A stretch of 64,000 nucleotides of DNA from a virus, in IMG/VR virus record IMGVR_UViG_3300003691_000004, positions 1 through 64,000 of that record. One strand, 5' to 3'. Shown in pieces: positions 24,249-33,137 of the stretch. The position numbers were made by a program, and so were the translations under genes. Position 1 is the first letter of the stretch; every line of letters begins with the position of its first letter. Under the pieces are notes generated by a model, which was not told the DNA's origin, searched no databases, and was given only the letters and a program-made list of their open reading frames with translations.

Positions 24249-24594
24249 CGGAGAGCCAGGGAAACCACTAAGCGCTGACAAGCAGAGCGCCTACGATTCA
24301 CTAATGGAGGATCTAGACAAAGACGTGCGGGAGTCCTACCTGCGAATTAGGAATAAGGCAGAGGCTTTAAACGATGCTGAGTTCTTAACAATGCTTCTAG
24401 GGCGAGGGCTACTCGCAATGGACTCCCAGCTAGAGAAGGCGAGAAAGGCTAGGGCTGGAGCACCTGCGGCACGAGCATCTAGAGCTAGGAACCAACAAAA
24501 CGTCCTCAGTGGACAAGAGGCACTAGAACAAATCCACGGCGGCGGTGGTGGAATTCAACAAGGGTTCGTTTCAAATAAGATCAAGGGTAACTGA
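24238..24594 (+). CDS. hypothetical helical protein, 118 aa
   Basis: All-helical with an Ala/Arg-rich stretch (KARKARAGAPAARASRARNQ) and a Gly-rich tail (GGGGGIQQGF). Overlaps the methyltransferase by 11 nt. No known family. Confidence 0.55.
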   Translation: MNLNGEPGKPLSADKQSAYDSLMEDLDKDVRESYLRIRNKAEALNDAEFLTMLLGRGLLAMDSQLEKARKARAGAPAARASRARNQQNVLSGQEALEQIHGGGGGIQQGFVSNKIKGN

Positions 24595-24920
24595 TGAAAA
24601 CAGAAGACGAGATAGCAATAGAGTTGTCCGATCGAGTGGTCGAAGTTTCCAGGTCTGCGATCGAGACGTTCGGCGTAGAGTGCCAATTAATGAAATCGAT
24701 AGAGGAGTTAGCGGAGCTTGGCGCTTCTTTGTGTAGGTACTTAGTTGATCCAGATAGTTTATCGAATCTAGCTAGCGTCCATGAGGAACTAGCAGACGTC
24801 ACAATCATGACAACTCAACTAAACATGATAATGGACGACGAGTCGGTTTGTGAAGTCATCCGGGAGAAGTTAGACAGGTTGGAATCCAAGATCGCCGAAG
24901 AAAAGAAAGGGGATGGGTAA
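24594..24920 (+). CDS. MazG-like nucleotide pyrophosphohydrolase
   Basis: 108 aa. QLMKSIEELAELGASLCRYL gives the ExxE motif and VHEELADVTIMTTQLNMIM the ExxD motif of all-alpha NTP pyrophosphatases, which bind Mg2+ and hydrolyse (d)NTPs; phage MazG proteins are thought to adjust nucleotide pools. TGATGA junction before, TAATG after. Confidence 0.75.
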   Translation: MKTEDEIAIELSDRVVEVSRSAIETFGVECQLMKSIEELAELGASLCRYLVDPDSLSNLASVHEELADVTIMTTQLNMIMDDESVCEVIREKLDRLESKIAEEKKGDG

Positions 24921-25123
24921 TGTCAGACGACGAAACGCTGTATCTTCCAGAGGGTTTCGGCGAGGAGTTCCTAGGGACGATCACTCGCGTCGAGGTGAAG
25001 TTAGACGGTTGGAATGAGGATCTTGAGGAACTAGATATGACCGTCGCTATCACGATGTCCACTGGTAGCGTGAAGGTCAAGAAGGTTAGCGTTGAGCTTG
25101 GGGACGTGATTAGGGTCGACTAA
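24920..25123 (+). CDS. hypothetical acidic beta protein, 67 aa
   Basis: MSDDETLYLPEGFGEEFLGT…; small beta-barrel-like sequence (TRVEVKLDGWNEDLEELDMT). TAATG overlaps on both sides. Unknown. Confidence 0.55.
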   Translation: MSDDETLYLPEGFGEEFLGTITRVEVKLDGWNEDLEELDMTVAITMSTGSVKVKKVSVELGDVIRVD

Positions 25124-25296
25124 TGGTAACCTACACCTGCGACCTTTGTGGCAGCAGTAAAGAGTTTAACTCAGTAAAACAAATTGGATCGCCGCCACAA
25201 CGATGGCAGGTGGTCGGCATCAAATTAATTTGCCCATCGTGCGTGACTTGGATCGAGAAGGAATCGATTAGGCGCAAAGAAATAAGGGACGGCTAA
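25123..25296 (+). CDS. zinc-ribbon protein, 57 aa
   Basis: ATG in TAATGG overlap. MVTYTCDLCGSSKEFNSVKQ … IKLICPSCVTWIEKES: CDLC and CPSC make a complete zinc ribbon; the tail is basic. It is coupled to the next gene (TAAGATGG). Confidence 0.65.
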   Translation: MVTYTCDLCGSSKEFNSVKQIGSPPQRWQVVGIKLICPSCVTWIEKESIRRKEIRDG

Positions 25297-25297
25297 G

Positions 25298-25528
25298 ATG
25301 GTTCGAGTTGTAAAAATAAACTGCGACTTCTGTGAGGCTGGATGCCTAGAGCAGAACTCAGTCAACAGGCATGGTCTAGATTGCTGCGACGACTGTTTGC
25401 TGGTTGCCTTCCAAAGAATGAAGGAAAGCCCAGTCAAACCACACGTCGTTGTCAACGACGAGGGGACTGGAGACATCTCCGCCACGAACTCTAAAGTCGA
25501 CGAACTAATGGCAAAGGCTGGATTTTGA
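25298..25528 (+). CDS. Cys-rich (zinc finger-like) protein, 76 aa
   Basis: CDFCEAGCLEQNSVNRHGLD CCDDCLL: CxxC and CxxC about 18 residues apart with a His between, then a helical acidic tail. Overlaps the glycosyltransferase start. Confidence 0.6.
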   Translation: MVRVVKINCDFCEAGCLEQNSVNRHGLDCCDDCLLVAFQRMKESPVKPHVVVNDEGTGDISATNSKVDELMAKAGF

Positions 25529-26484
25529 TAGATAACCCAGACATAAAAATTCTCTTCAGGACGACGACCCCGCTATCTGGAATGCCCTACAGAACAGCTT
25601 TGGTTTGCGACAAAGCTCTAGAGAAATCGGGCGGTTCCGGCTGGTTCCATCATATCGCCACAGAGGGGTATGGAGAGGGTGCGGCCAGTTTCCCTGTCAA
25701 CTATGGGAACCCACCCTGCGACCCCGACTTGCTGATAGTTCCGTCCTACGGCTGCCCTGAGGCCCGTGAGTACGACGCTCCAGTGGTTACACACTACTCA
25801 ACCGAGCATTCGATGTGGAGCGACAAGAACCCTCAAAGCGGATCGGGGACAGTGGTTGCGCAATATCAAGCTAGATTTGCGCCGAAGTTAGAGGTTATGC
25901 CGAACTGTGTGCCGATAGACAATGAGATGTTTAAGCCTGGGGAGAAGCCGACCGACCGAGTGGTGATCCTGTATACGCCGTCAAATCGCGTGGAGTCAGG
26001 ATGGAAAACGAAGGGGTTTCGAGAAACATGTAAAATATTGAGCGGAATCGTCGCAGACTCCAGGGCTGGAAAACTCCCAGCGGTGGAGGTGATAATGTTA
26101 GAAAACCAGAAATACGAAGACGTCCTAGCTGTGCGGAGAATCGCCCACATATCGATAGACGAGTGCGTCACAGGGTCGTATCATTCGGTGTCAGTAGAGT
26201 CTATGTCCGCTGGTTGTGCGACTTTCGCGAATATAGATGGACTAACTAACGACGCCCTAGTTAGACTAGTCGGACAAGAAGCTACAGACGAGATGCCACT
26301 AAATAGATCTACGATGACGTCTCTGTCTAGCCGACTTCGAACCTTAATCCAGTCCCCTATGCTGTTGGACTGCATTTGTTCAGACAGTAGAAAATGGATG
26401 GAAAAATGGTATTCGGAGACTTTCCAGGCGGAGACATGGCTAAACTGGCACAACAACTTCCTGAAGACGTCAGGAAGAGGTTAG
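25525..26484 (+). CDS. glycosyltransferase (GT4/GT1-like)
   Basis: 319 aa from TTG 25525. N-domain start IKILFRTTTPLSGMPYRTAL. The linker and C-domain have ILYTPSNRVESGWKTKGFRE (nucleotide-sugar domain strand with K-G) and the acceptor-loop motif ISIDECVTGSYHSVSVESMS AGC, matching the 'gsy…s.lEamaaG' signature with the conserved Glu in GT-B glycosyltransferases. Probably transfers a sugar to a phage or host surface component. Last large gene of the 21.3-26.5 kb cassette. Confidence 0.75.
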   Translation: MIDNPDIKILFRTTTPLSGMPYRTALVCDKALEKSGGSGWFHHIATEGYGEGAASFPVNYGNPPCDPDLLIVPSYGCPEAREYDAPVVTHYSTEHSMWSDKNPQSGSGTVVAQYQARFAPKLEVMPNCVPIDNEMFKPGEKPTDRVVILYTPSNRVESGWKTKGFRETCKILSGIVADSRAGKLPAVEVIMLENQKYEDVLAVRRIAHISIDECVTGSYHSVSVESMSAGCATFANIDGLTNDALVRLVGQEATDEMPLNRSTMTSLSSRLRTLIQSPMLLDCICSDSRKWMEKWYSETFQAETWLNWHNNFLKTSGRG

Positions 26485-26627
26485 AATCGATCCTGTCGAA
26501 AGCCGAGCTTCTTAAGCAAGATTGCGACATAGACGTAGCCATCGACATGGTGAAGGAATTGGTCGCAGAAATAGAAATTTTGAAAGGCGAAAGCGATGGG
26601 AATCAACGAGAACGGTCACAATCCTAA
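26406..26627 (+). CDS. hypothetical helical protein, 73 aa
   Basis: Starts at ATG 26394 or 26406 within the end of the glycosyltransferase gene. Helical and acidic (AQQLPEDVRKRLESILSKAE). Overlaps the next gene by 32 nt. Unknown. Confidence 0.5.
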   Translation: MVFGDFPGGDMAKLAQQLPEDVRKRLESILSKAELLKQDCDIDVAIDMVKELVAEIEILKGESDGNQRERSQS

Positions 26628-27264
26628 CACCATGCAACTACCTGTAAAACAACGAGTTACGGTTGCACTCTTCGATGGTGAGGCGAAATACAAGACGACC
26701 CTTGGTGAAATGAGCGCCAAAGGTATTCAAGAGTACATCTCTAACGGTGGGATGAAACACGACCTCGGCCCAGTAGCGTTGAGCGGAAAGTCACAAATCC
26801 ATTGCGAGTCTCAGGGATTTCACGAGGCCGTGGCGAACTTGTATCTTGAGCCAGTGAACCTGAAATACGTCGAGCGAACTCACAACGTGATTACGCAGCT
26901 AGGCTTAAACGCCATGGCTGACAAGATCATTGGTGGCACAGCGACTACGTTGCCTCTAGGCATGGAGCTAGGGTCGAGCACTCAAGCGGCTTCGCTGGGC
27001 GACACAGGTAGGGTTTCAACCATCATTGCCGCTGGATTCCAGACGTGGGCTTTAACATTTCCGTCAGTCTCTACTAGCACTGCGAGCTGGAAAGCTGAGT
27101 GGGGTGCTGGCGAGGCACAGGTGCCGTCGATAACCGAGGTAGTCATGGTCACAGCCGCTTCTGCGGCGAACGCGATATCTCGAATCGTCTTCACGGCGAT
27201 CGACAAGTCCGGCGCGAACGATACGCTCGCAATCACCATCAATTGGGCGATGAGCGAAGCGTAA
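26596..27264 (+). CDS. virion structural protein candidate, 222 aa
   Basis: Beta-rich, Thr/Ser/Ala-rich sequence with LPVKQRVTVALFDGEAKYKT at the start and ITINWAMSEA at the end; the composition is that of a decoration or tail-associated protein. LNAMADKIIGGTATTLPLGM plus a beta C-half resembles the layout of many phage proteins of unknown role placed near fibre genes. Followed by a strong terminator, so it closes the head/modification operon. Confidence 0.5.
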   Translation: MGINENGHNPNTMQLPVKQRVTVALFDGEAKYKTTLGEMSAKGIQEYISNGGMKHDLGPVALSGKSQIHCESQGFHEAVANLYLEPVNLKYVERTHNVITQLGLNAMADKIIGGTATTLPLGMELGSSTQAASLGDTGRVSTIIAAGFQTWALTFPSVSTSTASWKAEWGAGEAQVPSITEVVMVTAASAANAISRIVFTAIDKSGANDTLAITINWAMSEA

Positions 27265-27281
27265 ACAAGAAGTATATTGCA

Positions 27282-27320
27282 GGGCAAATGGTCTTGAGAA
27301 CGCCATTTGCCCTTTTTTTT
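27282..27320 (+). terminator. strong intrinsic terminator
   Basis: Perfect 10-bp stem GGGCAAATGG (27282-27291) / CCATTTGCCC (27303-27312), 11-nt loop, T8. Confidence 0.95.
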
Positions 27321-27350
27321 CTATGTGACGAGGCATAGGAAGAAAAAAAG

Positions 27351-27803
27351 ATGTCAAAAATCGTGTCAATGGTGTTGGTATTTATCTGTGGGTGCTACGG
27401 CACCTCTGTAACTTTAGATGTAAATCGATCATTCCCCAGCGAATTCTCTGGTTCAGGTAGCACCTCGGACCCATACAACCCGGATCTTGGATATATTAAT
27501 TCTTACGGGATATCTATAACTACATGGATCGACAAGCCGAGCGTTAGGGTAGAATTACCAAAAGTCGAATTAGACATCCCCCACGAAGTCCTAGACATCC
27601 CCTACCGGATCGTAGATAGTCTAAAAGCTAGGCCAGTCGTAGCTAAGCAGACTGAGAAGTCGGAAAAGCCAGGCTACGTTGGAGCACTCGATTCTCTAGG
27701 TTCTTGGGACACAGGTAAAATAATAGCCCTGACCCTGCCGATCTTAGCCATTTCGTTCGGGATGTACCTGCTTTACAGACATAGAAAGTCAAACGATGCC
27801 TGA
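27351..27803 (+). CDS. lipobox protein with C-terminal membrane helix, unimolecular spanin candidate
   Basis: 150 aa. Start MSKIVSMVLVFICGC: a short signal with lipobox ICGC (Cys15 as lipidated residue; Cys13 also possible). The middle (residues ~20-120) is beta and Pro-rich. The C-terminus has one membrane helix (about 123-142, KIIALTLPILAISFGMYLLY) and basic RHRKSNDA. An N-terminal lipoprotein anchor plus a C-terminal inner-membrane helix in about 130-150 aa is the architecture of u-spanins such as T1 gp11, which fuse inner and outer membranes during lysis. It is not near the holin-like genes, so the assignment stays tentative. Begins a new operon after the terminator. Confidence 0.45.
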   Translation: MSKIVSMVLVFICGCYGTSVTLDVNRSFPSEFSGSGSTSDPYNPDLGYINSYGISITTWIDKPSVRVELPKVELDIPHEVLDIPYRIVDSLKARPVVAKQTEKSEKPGYVGALDSLGSWDTGKIIALTLPILAISFGMYLLYRHRKSNDA

Positions 27804-28095
27804 CTTAGTAGACCGCCTAATGGGTGTCAACTTGGAACATGGAGTGCCAAGTGGAACCAGGATTCCCATCCATGGGTTCTGTTCTGTTTTAGCAGAATAC
27901 ATCCGTGGAGGATTAACAGGTGCTGAAGCTACAGCACTTTGGGACATGACAGCTGCGCAAATAAGCCAGGCGCAAGCGTTAATCGTGAAGATGCAAGCGG
28001 GCGACATTGATCGCAAGCACCTAAAGGATGTTTTGTACCTTGCAGAGCTTGGTGAATACGATAGATCTAAAGTTCTAGCTAGGTTGGGATTCTAA
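27796..28095 (+). CDS. hypothetical phage protein, 99 aa
   Basis: MPDLVDRLMGVNLEHGVPSG … LTGAEATALWDMTAAQISQA … ELGEYDRSKVLARLGF. All-helical, similar in style to small phage proteins found before fibre genes; no function known. Overlaps the preceding gene by 8 nt. Confidence 0.55.
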   Translation: MPDLVDRLMGVNLEHGVPSGTRIPIHGFCSVLAEYIRGGLTGAEATALWDMTAAQISQAQALIVKMQAGDIDRKHLKDVLYLAELGEYDRSKVLARLGF

Positions 28096-28098
28096 GTA

Positions 28099-29355
28099 AT
28101 GTATTACCGCCAAGCTTTCGCCACTAGGTTGAATTCGGAAGGCACTGGACCTCAAACGATCCAAGTGGATAACGGTGCAGGGCAAAGGCTTGGATTCGCC
28201 CCATCAGCTATGATTATCACTGTAACTGAACAAGCTACAGACACAGGTGGTTCCAACTGCCTAAATCACAGCACAGGTGTAACTGACGGTACGCTTAGTA
28301 GGGTGATTAGCCATCGCAGTGAAAATGGAATAACCACAGTAACGAATGCGGCGCTATATACAGATGATGGATTCGTTGTTTACGTAAAAACCAATGGTAC
28401 AAATGTAACAGGATCATCTGGCGATGCTACATTGACATCCTTCAATGCAACAGACTCAGTCACTATAAACTGGGGAACAACTGTAGCTTTAGATTGCCGT
28501 ATAAAAGTTGAATTTTTCTACCTTGAAGCTGGCGAAGAAGTTTCAGCAGATTTCAATCTTTACACAGCTACAGTATTCACAACAGGGTTTAGGCCTAGCT
28601 TCACTCTCCACTGGGAATGCTATGCAGGATCTCCGACCTCTGCATCTAATCGTCCAGATACGAAAATGAACGTAGGGATGTCAGCAGAGGATGAGTTCTC
28701 TACGATAGACCAATTCTCTCATAAATTGTTCTCAAACGATGGGGATTCAACATCTAATGTTAGAGAATGCTTAACAACTTCTGATATCCAGTGTGGGGAG
28801 GCTTACAACCAAAGGCGCAACGTAACCTACCAAGCAGATGATACAGGTTACACACTAAATCAAGTTGCAGGTGGTGTGATATCGTCTATGACTCTAGCAG
28901 TGAAATGCACAAACAAAGTTAAGCTTGTACGGGGATCATACAACACAGCGAACCAGACGATAACAGGTGCTGGGTTCACACCAGGCGCTGTCATCATGAA
29001 TATGTCTACAACAACAACGACAAATGCAGGTGTCTTGTCAGGTGGAGGGTCAATAACAAGGGGTTGTTACGATGGCTACGAGAGTATCTTAGATTACGCA
29101 TTTGAGAGTGACAGCGTAGCAACAACAGTAACAGATGCATTCATAAACACAGGGAAGCTGTTCCGTGCTGAAGAACCAAGTGGGACGAAGTGGGCTGGTG
29201 GTTTCAATGCGTTCACTGCCGACGGGATGACAACCACAACAACAACCACAGCAGCAAAGGGTTCAGGTTACATAGCGTTGTTCATTGAAGAGCTAGCAGC
29301 CCCCGCTGGGATCTCGATACCCGTAGTTTACCACCACAGACAAAGGAACGTATAA
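28099..29355 (+). CDS. virion/appendage protein, 418 aa
   Basis: Beta-rich, Thr/Asn/Gly-rich. Two related halves are visible: the N-half contains FAPSAMIITVTEQATDTGGS and the C-half ITGAGFTPGAVIMNMSTTTT, each 'G(F)xPxAxI(I/M)xxx' followed by a long beta run, suggesting an internal duplication of a sandwich domain. Likely part of the adsorption or decoration apparatus. TAATG-type coupling to the next gene (ATAATGTCTC). Confidence 0.55.
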   Translation: MYYRQAFATRLNSEGTGPQTIQVDNGAGQRLGFAPSAMIITVTEQATDTGGSNCLNHSTGVTDGTLSRVISHRSENGITTVTNAALYTDDGFVVYVKTNGTNVTGSSGDATLTSFNATDSVTINWGTTVALDCRIKVEFFYLEAGEEVSADFNLYTATVFTTGFRPSFTLHWECYAGSPTSASNRPDTKMNVGMSAEDEFSTIDQFSHKLFSNDGDSTSNVRECLTTSDIQCGEAYNQRRNVTYQADDTGYTLNQVAGGVISSMTLAVKCTNKVKLVRGSYNTANQTITGAGFTPGAVIMNMSTTTTTNAGVLSGGGSITRGCYDGYESILDYAFESDSVATTVTDAFINTGKLFRAEEPSGTKWAGGFNAFTADGMTTTTTTTAAKGSGYIALFIEELAAPAGISIPVVYHHRQRNV

Positions 29356-32021
29356 TGTCTCAAATCATAAGATTTGACTCTACGCAAGAGATAACGATAG
29401 GGCCAGTCGTAGACTCAACTGATGGCAACACCCCATACACGACAAATGACATCCTATACACAGAAGTCATGGTCAATGTAAGTGGTGTTACGTTCGCAGC
29501 GAAGATCGATACAGTCGACCCTGTACATTTAGGCGGTGGTTTCTTCAGGGTTCGGTTGGGCACAGCTGACACGTTTATTGGTCAGATGCAAGTGTATATA
29601 CATAAAGCCAACACCCTGTGCGCCGTCAGCAGATTCCAATGCATAACCAACGATGCTTACACTGCTCAGTACACAACTACGTCTGTTGGGTACGCGGGAG
29701 AGAGGGAGCTATACGACGCAATAAACTACTTGAGTGAGTTTGCGGGCGCTACGTCCACTAGGTATGTCCCGGCCACGGTTGCCGTTGGCGTGGGGTCAGG
29801 AGTGAACACAGGGTCGCTTGCAGATATACATGTATTAGACGGGAACTTCATGGAGGTGTTCTCTCTCACAACGAGTGAGTCGTCTATAACAATAGATTTC
29901 CAGTCTGGAAATGAGGTGCCGACAGCCGTAGTACTGTCTTCTATTTGGTCCGGCCCACAAGACGTGCACCTACCTATACAAGGTTGGGATTGGGATCTTA
30001 ATGCAGGCGTTGGCGACTGGGTGAATATTGGGGAGATATCAGTGTCTAGGTCAACGGGCTTAGCTACAGAACCAGTAAAACCAGCGACTAGGCAGATACT
30101 GATAACGCCAGGTATGGGCAATGGGGTAGCAGGTAACGCCGGGGTCGTTAGGATTAGGTGTTACGCAGCAGAAGGTCAGTCTTACGACTTCAAGCTACAC
30201 AGGGCACTGCTATCGGTGGAACATGACTGGTCGTTATTAGCGACCAGTATAGAGGCTGGCGATATCCAAGGACGCCTACCTGCTACGCTGTCTGCAAACA
30301 GCTTAATGCGAAGCGACGTTCAAGAAATCTCAGAGGACGCAGTGGCTGCGGACAACTTAGAGGCTATGTACGACGGGACCGGGTACACAACATCCGACAC
30401 GGCTCCAGCTAGTAGGTCACAAGTAGACAGCATTGGCGCTTCCTCCGGAGGCTCGGTTAACATTGAAGCCACGGAAGACAATACTGCTGGTTCTATTACT
30501 CCATTAGCCACAGTTAAAGCTTGGGCCACCGCTACTGGAACCCTTGTCAATACTGAGTCTGAAGATGGAGTAACCCACGACTTCACTAAGGCTGGCTTTG
30601 ACATTGACCACGTCTACGGTTACAGCATTGGGGGCGCAAGGACATCCACCGCTGTTTCTATATTGGTATCCGTCGGAGCCAAGAACGACACGGTGAAGGT
30701 GAAAGCGTTCAACCATCCGGGTAACTCCTGGGATACGATTGGTACGATTGTTGGTGGCGGCGCTACTGTTTACCAAAACCTTGAGTTCGCGCTACTTGGC
30801 AAACACACTGGTTCTGGAACGGAAATTGGCAAGACGTACATTCGCTTCGACTCTGAGGCCACAGACACAAATACAATTAGCATTGATAAGTGCTTAATAT
30901 CCGCTGTCAACATTGGTCAATCAGTGGGGTACGCGCTAGGTCGTGTTTGGATTGATACGAACAGTACGGTTACTGAAACGGAAGCGTTCGTTAATGGAGT
31001 TGCTGATAATCCATGCGACACCATTGGCCATGCTATAACAGTGGCTGACAATGTTGGGTTGAAGGAGTTGAACGTATCACCAGACTCGACAATTACACTT
31101 GTTGCGAATTTGCAGAATAAGAACGTCTACGGTGTTGGTTACACATTGGCTTTTGGTGGGCAAGATTGTTCAGGAACGCACTTCTACCATGCGAAATGCT
31201 CAGGCACTGTACTTAGCACAGCTGGTGACCACGTAGACATCCTCGACAGCATTGTCGGGAACGTGACTGTCAACGATTCACATTTCACGAACTGTACATT
31301 TACAGGCACAGTAACACTCGACGCGGTGGCTGGTGACGTGAAGGTCGTAAATAGTAGGTCAGGTATCGCAGGTGGATCGACACCTATATTTGACTTCGGG
31401 GTAAGCGTAGCCACTAACCACAATGCAACTTTTGCTAACTGGCAAAATGGAATAGAGATTCGCAACTTCAACGCAACCACTGGTGGTGGAACAGACCTAC
31501 TCTCCCTGTCGGGAACAGGTCAAATTATAATTGACTCCACTTGCGACGGCGGAACTATCCACCTGCGCGGGCAGTGGAGAGTGACGAACAACAGTGGCGA
31601 CGTAGGGAACCCGGTAACGGTCATTTACGACGACGTCCACTCAGACGTTATCACAATCATGGAGGACACGAGCACCACGATCCCAGGACTACTACCACTT
31701 TCATTAGTCGGTGGTCGTATGGACTCGAACGTGAGTGCGATCAACAATGACAATGCGTCCGCGATCGCATTAGCGTTATCAACTGGCCAAATCGTTGTGG
31801 GAGTGGTAGCAGCAGGAACCCACTCGGCGACAGTGTTCGGAACAGACCTCACCCAGGCGGTGCCAGACCACTTCAACGGGAGGATCGTGATTTTCACCTC
31901 AGGGACACTAGAGGGCCAAGCGACAGATATCACAGACTACGCAGCTGGGGCGACTGGTGAAATAACAGTAACCGCCCTAACATCTGCTCCACTGGCTGGT
32001 GTTGCGTTTGTGATTGTGTAA
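29355..32021 (+). CDS. large tail-fibre/adhesin-like protein, 888 aa
   Basis: N-terminal ~220 residues begin with an FDSTQEITIGPVVDSTDGNT segment typical of phage 'Ig-like plus fibre' proteins. The middle is jelly-roll-like. Residues ~530-700 read as a right-handed parallel beta-helix (DNVGLKELNVSPDSTITLVA, DILDSIVGNVTVNDSHFTNC). The end (IVIFTSGTLEGQATDITDYA) is a bacterial/phage surface 'ITDY' motif domain. Most likely receptor-binding. No catalytic residues seen. Confidence 0.65.
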   Translation: MSQIIRFDSTQEITIGPVVDSTDGNTPYTTNDILYTEVMVNVSGVTFAAKIDTVDPVHLGGGFFRVRLGTADTFIGQMQVYIHKANTLCAVSRFQCITNDAYTAQYTTTSVGYAGERELYDAINYLSEFAGATSTRYVPATVAVGVGSGVNTGSLADIHVLDGNFMEVFSLTTSESSITIDFQSGNEVPTAVVLSSIWSGPQDVHLPIQGWDWDLNAGVGDWVNIGEISVSRSTGLATEPVKPATRQILITPGMGNGVAGNAGVVRIRCYAAEGQSYDFKLHRALLSVEHDWSLLATSIEAGDIQGRLPATLSANSLMRSDVQEISEDAVAADNLEAMYDGTGYTTSDTAPASRSQVDSIGASSGGSVNIEATEDNTAGSITPLATVKAWATATGTLVNTESEDGVTHDFTKAGFDIDHVYGYSIGGARTSTAVSILVSVGAKNDTVKVKAFNHPGNSWDTIGTIVGGGATVYQNLEFALLGKHTGSGTEIGKTYIRFDSEATDTNTISIDKCLISAVNIGQSVGYALGRVWIDTNSTVTETEAFVNGVADNPCDTIGHAITVADNVGLKELNVSPDSTITLVANLQNKNVYGVGYTLAFGGQDCSGTHFYHAKCSGTVLSTAGDHVDILDSIVGNVTVNDSHFTNCTFTGTVTLDAVAGDVKVVNSRSGIAGGSTPIFDFGVSVATNHNATFANWQNGIEIRNFNATTGGGTDLLSLSGTGQIIIDSTCDGGTIHLRGQWRVTNNSGDVGNPVTVIYDDVHSDVITIMEDTSTTIPGLLPLSLVGGRMDSNVSAINNDNASAIALALSTGQIVVGVVAAGTHSATVFGTDLTQAVPDHFNGRIVIFTSGTLEGQATDITDYAAGATGEITVTALTSAPLAGVAFVIV

Positions 32022-32024
32022 CCC

Positions 32025-33137
32025 ATGGCTCAAATTACGTCACTCTCACCACTAGGATCACCGGGACGTAAGTACACCTTCGTCGCAAAGGGCGTAGCTG
32101 TAGGCATACCGTACAACCGCGTGTTTAACGAGTCGGTTAACGCGACTGAGTCCCATGCGTTCCTACGGGCGATCGATTTCTCAGAATCATTTAACGCAAC
32201 CGAAAGCCACAGGCTTTTGCGGGAGATCGACTTCTCGGAATCGGTTAACGCAACCGAGGGTCTACAGCTATCGAGGGCAGTAGAGTTCACCGAAAACTTG
32301 AACTCTACTGAAAACCTTCTAGCTGACCGTGTAATCCTCAGGTCTTTCTCGGAGTCAGTCTCGATATCTGAGTCTTCGGCTTACGACCGGGCGATATTCA
32401 TATCGTTCCTGGAGTCGTTGTTGGCTGGGGAATCATCTGTAACCTCGTCCTCTTCTGGGAACGACGTGGTGCTCTCGTTCTTAGAGTCGCTATCGGCGAA
32501 CGAATCAATAACCGTCGACTCTGGATTCGTGAGGTCTTTCTCTGAGACTTTGGCTGCAACTGAGTCATCGTCTACTGCGAGTGAGATCGTTAGATCCTTC
32601 TCAGAGACATTGCAGGCGAATGAGTCTGTATTCCGAGAAAAAGGGCTCATATTCAACGAGGCACTCAATGTATCTGAGTCGCTATCAAAAGACGTTGGAG
32701 TCCAATTTGACGAGTCAGTTACCGTTGGCGAGGGCGTCCTCTTTGATAGAGTTGTAAATTTAACATTCACAGCAACGGTCAACGCAACAGAGTCGGCGAA
32801 CATTGGTGGAGTCTCCGCTGACAACCTGACCATAAATGAGACGATCGGCGCGTCTCAATCGATATCTATATCGAGAGAAGTTGTGTTCAACGAGAGCGTT
32901 GGGATCTCAGAGGCTATCTACAAAGACATGGCGATTGAGCTTTCGGAGGCAGTCAGCGCAGTAGAGTCTCAACTGAGAACTCCGTTAGTATTCACAACGA
33001 TAGTTCAAGTCTCAGAAAGTACAGCTATCATAGCTGTCACGCAGGATCAGATTCCATTACAGATCAAGGGGCGCAGCGCCTCAATGCAGGTTTCGGGGCG
33101 AAGCGCTTCGATCAGTTTGATTGGTAGGAGCGCATGA
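32025..33137 (+). CDS. repeat protein with about 16 'ES(V/L)xATES' units
   Basis: 370 aa. After ~45 residues the protein is built from ~18-24-residue repeats: FNESVNATESHAFLRAIDFS, FSESFNATESHRLLREIDF, FSETLAATESSSTASEIVRS, FNESVGISEAIYKDMAIEL and so on. Consensus E-(S/T)-(V/L)-x-(A/V)-(T/S)-E-S … hydrophobic-x-F-(S/T/N). It ends with three GRSAS repeats. Probably an elongated beta-structured fibre or stalk that can lose or gain units. Coupled by TAACCCATGG to the fibre gene and by ATGA to the next. Confidence 0.65.
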   Translation: MAQITSLSPLGSPGRKYTFVAKGVAVGIPYNRVFNESVNATESHAFLRAIDFSESFNATESHRLLREIDFSESVNATEGLQLSRAVEFTENLNSTENLLADRVILRSFSESVSISESSAYDRAIFISFLESLLAGESSVTSSSSGNDVVLSFLESLSANESITVDSGFVRSFSETLAATESSSTASEIVRSFSETLQANESVFREKGLIFNEALNVSESLSKDVGVQFDESVTVGEGVLFDRVVNLTFTATVNATESANIGGVSADNLTINETIGASQSISISREVVFNESVGISEAIYKDMAIELSEAVSAVESQLRTPLVFTTIVQVSESTAIIAVTQDQIPLQIKGRSASMQVSGRSASISLIGRSA

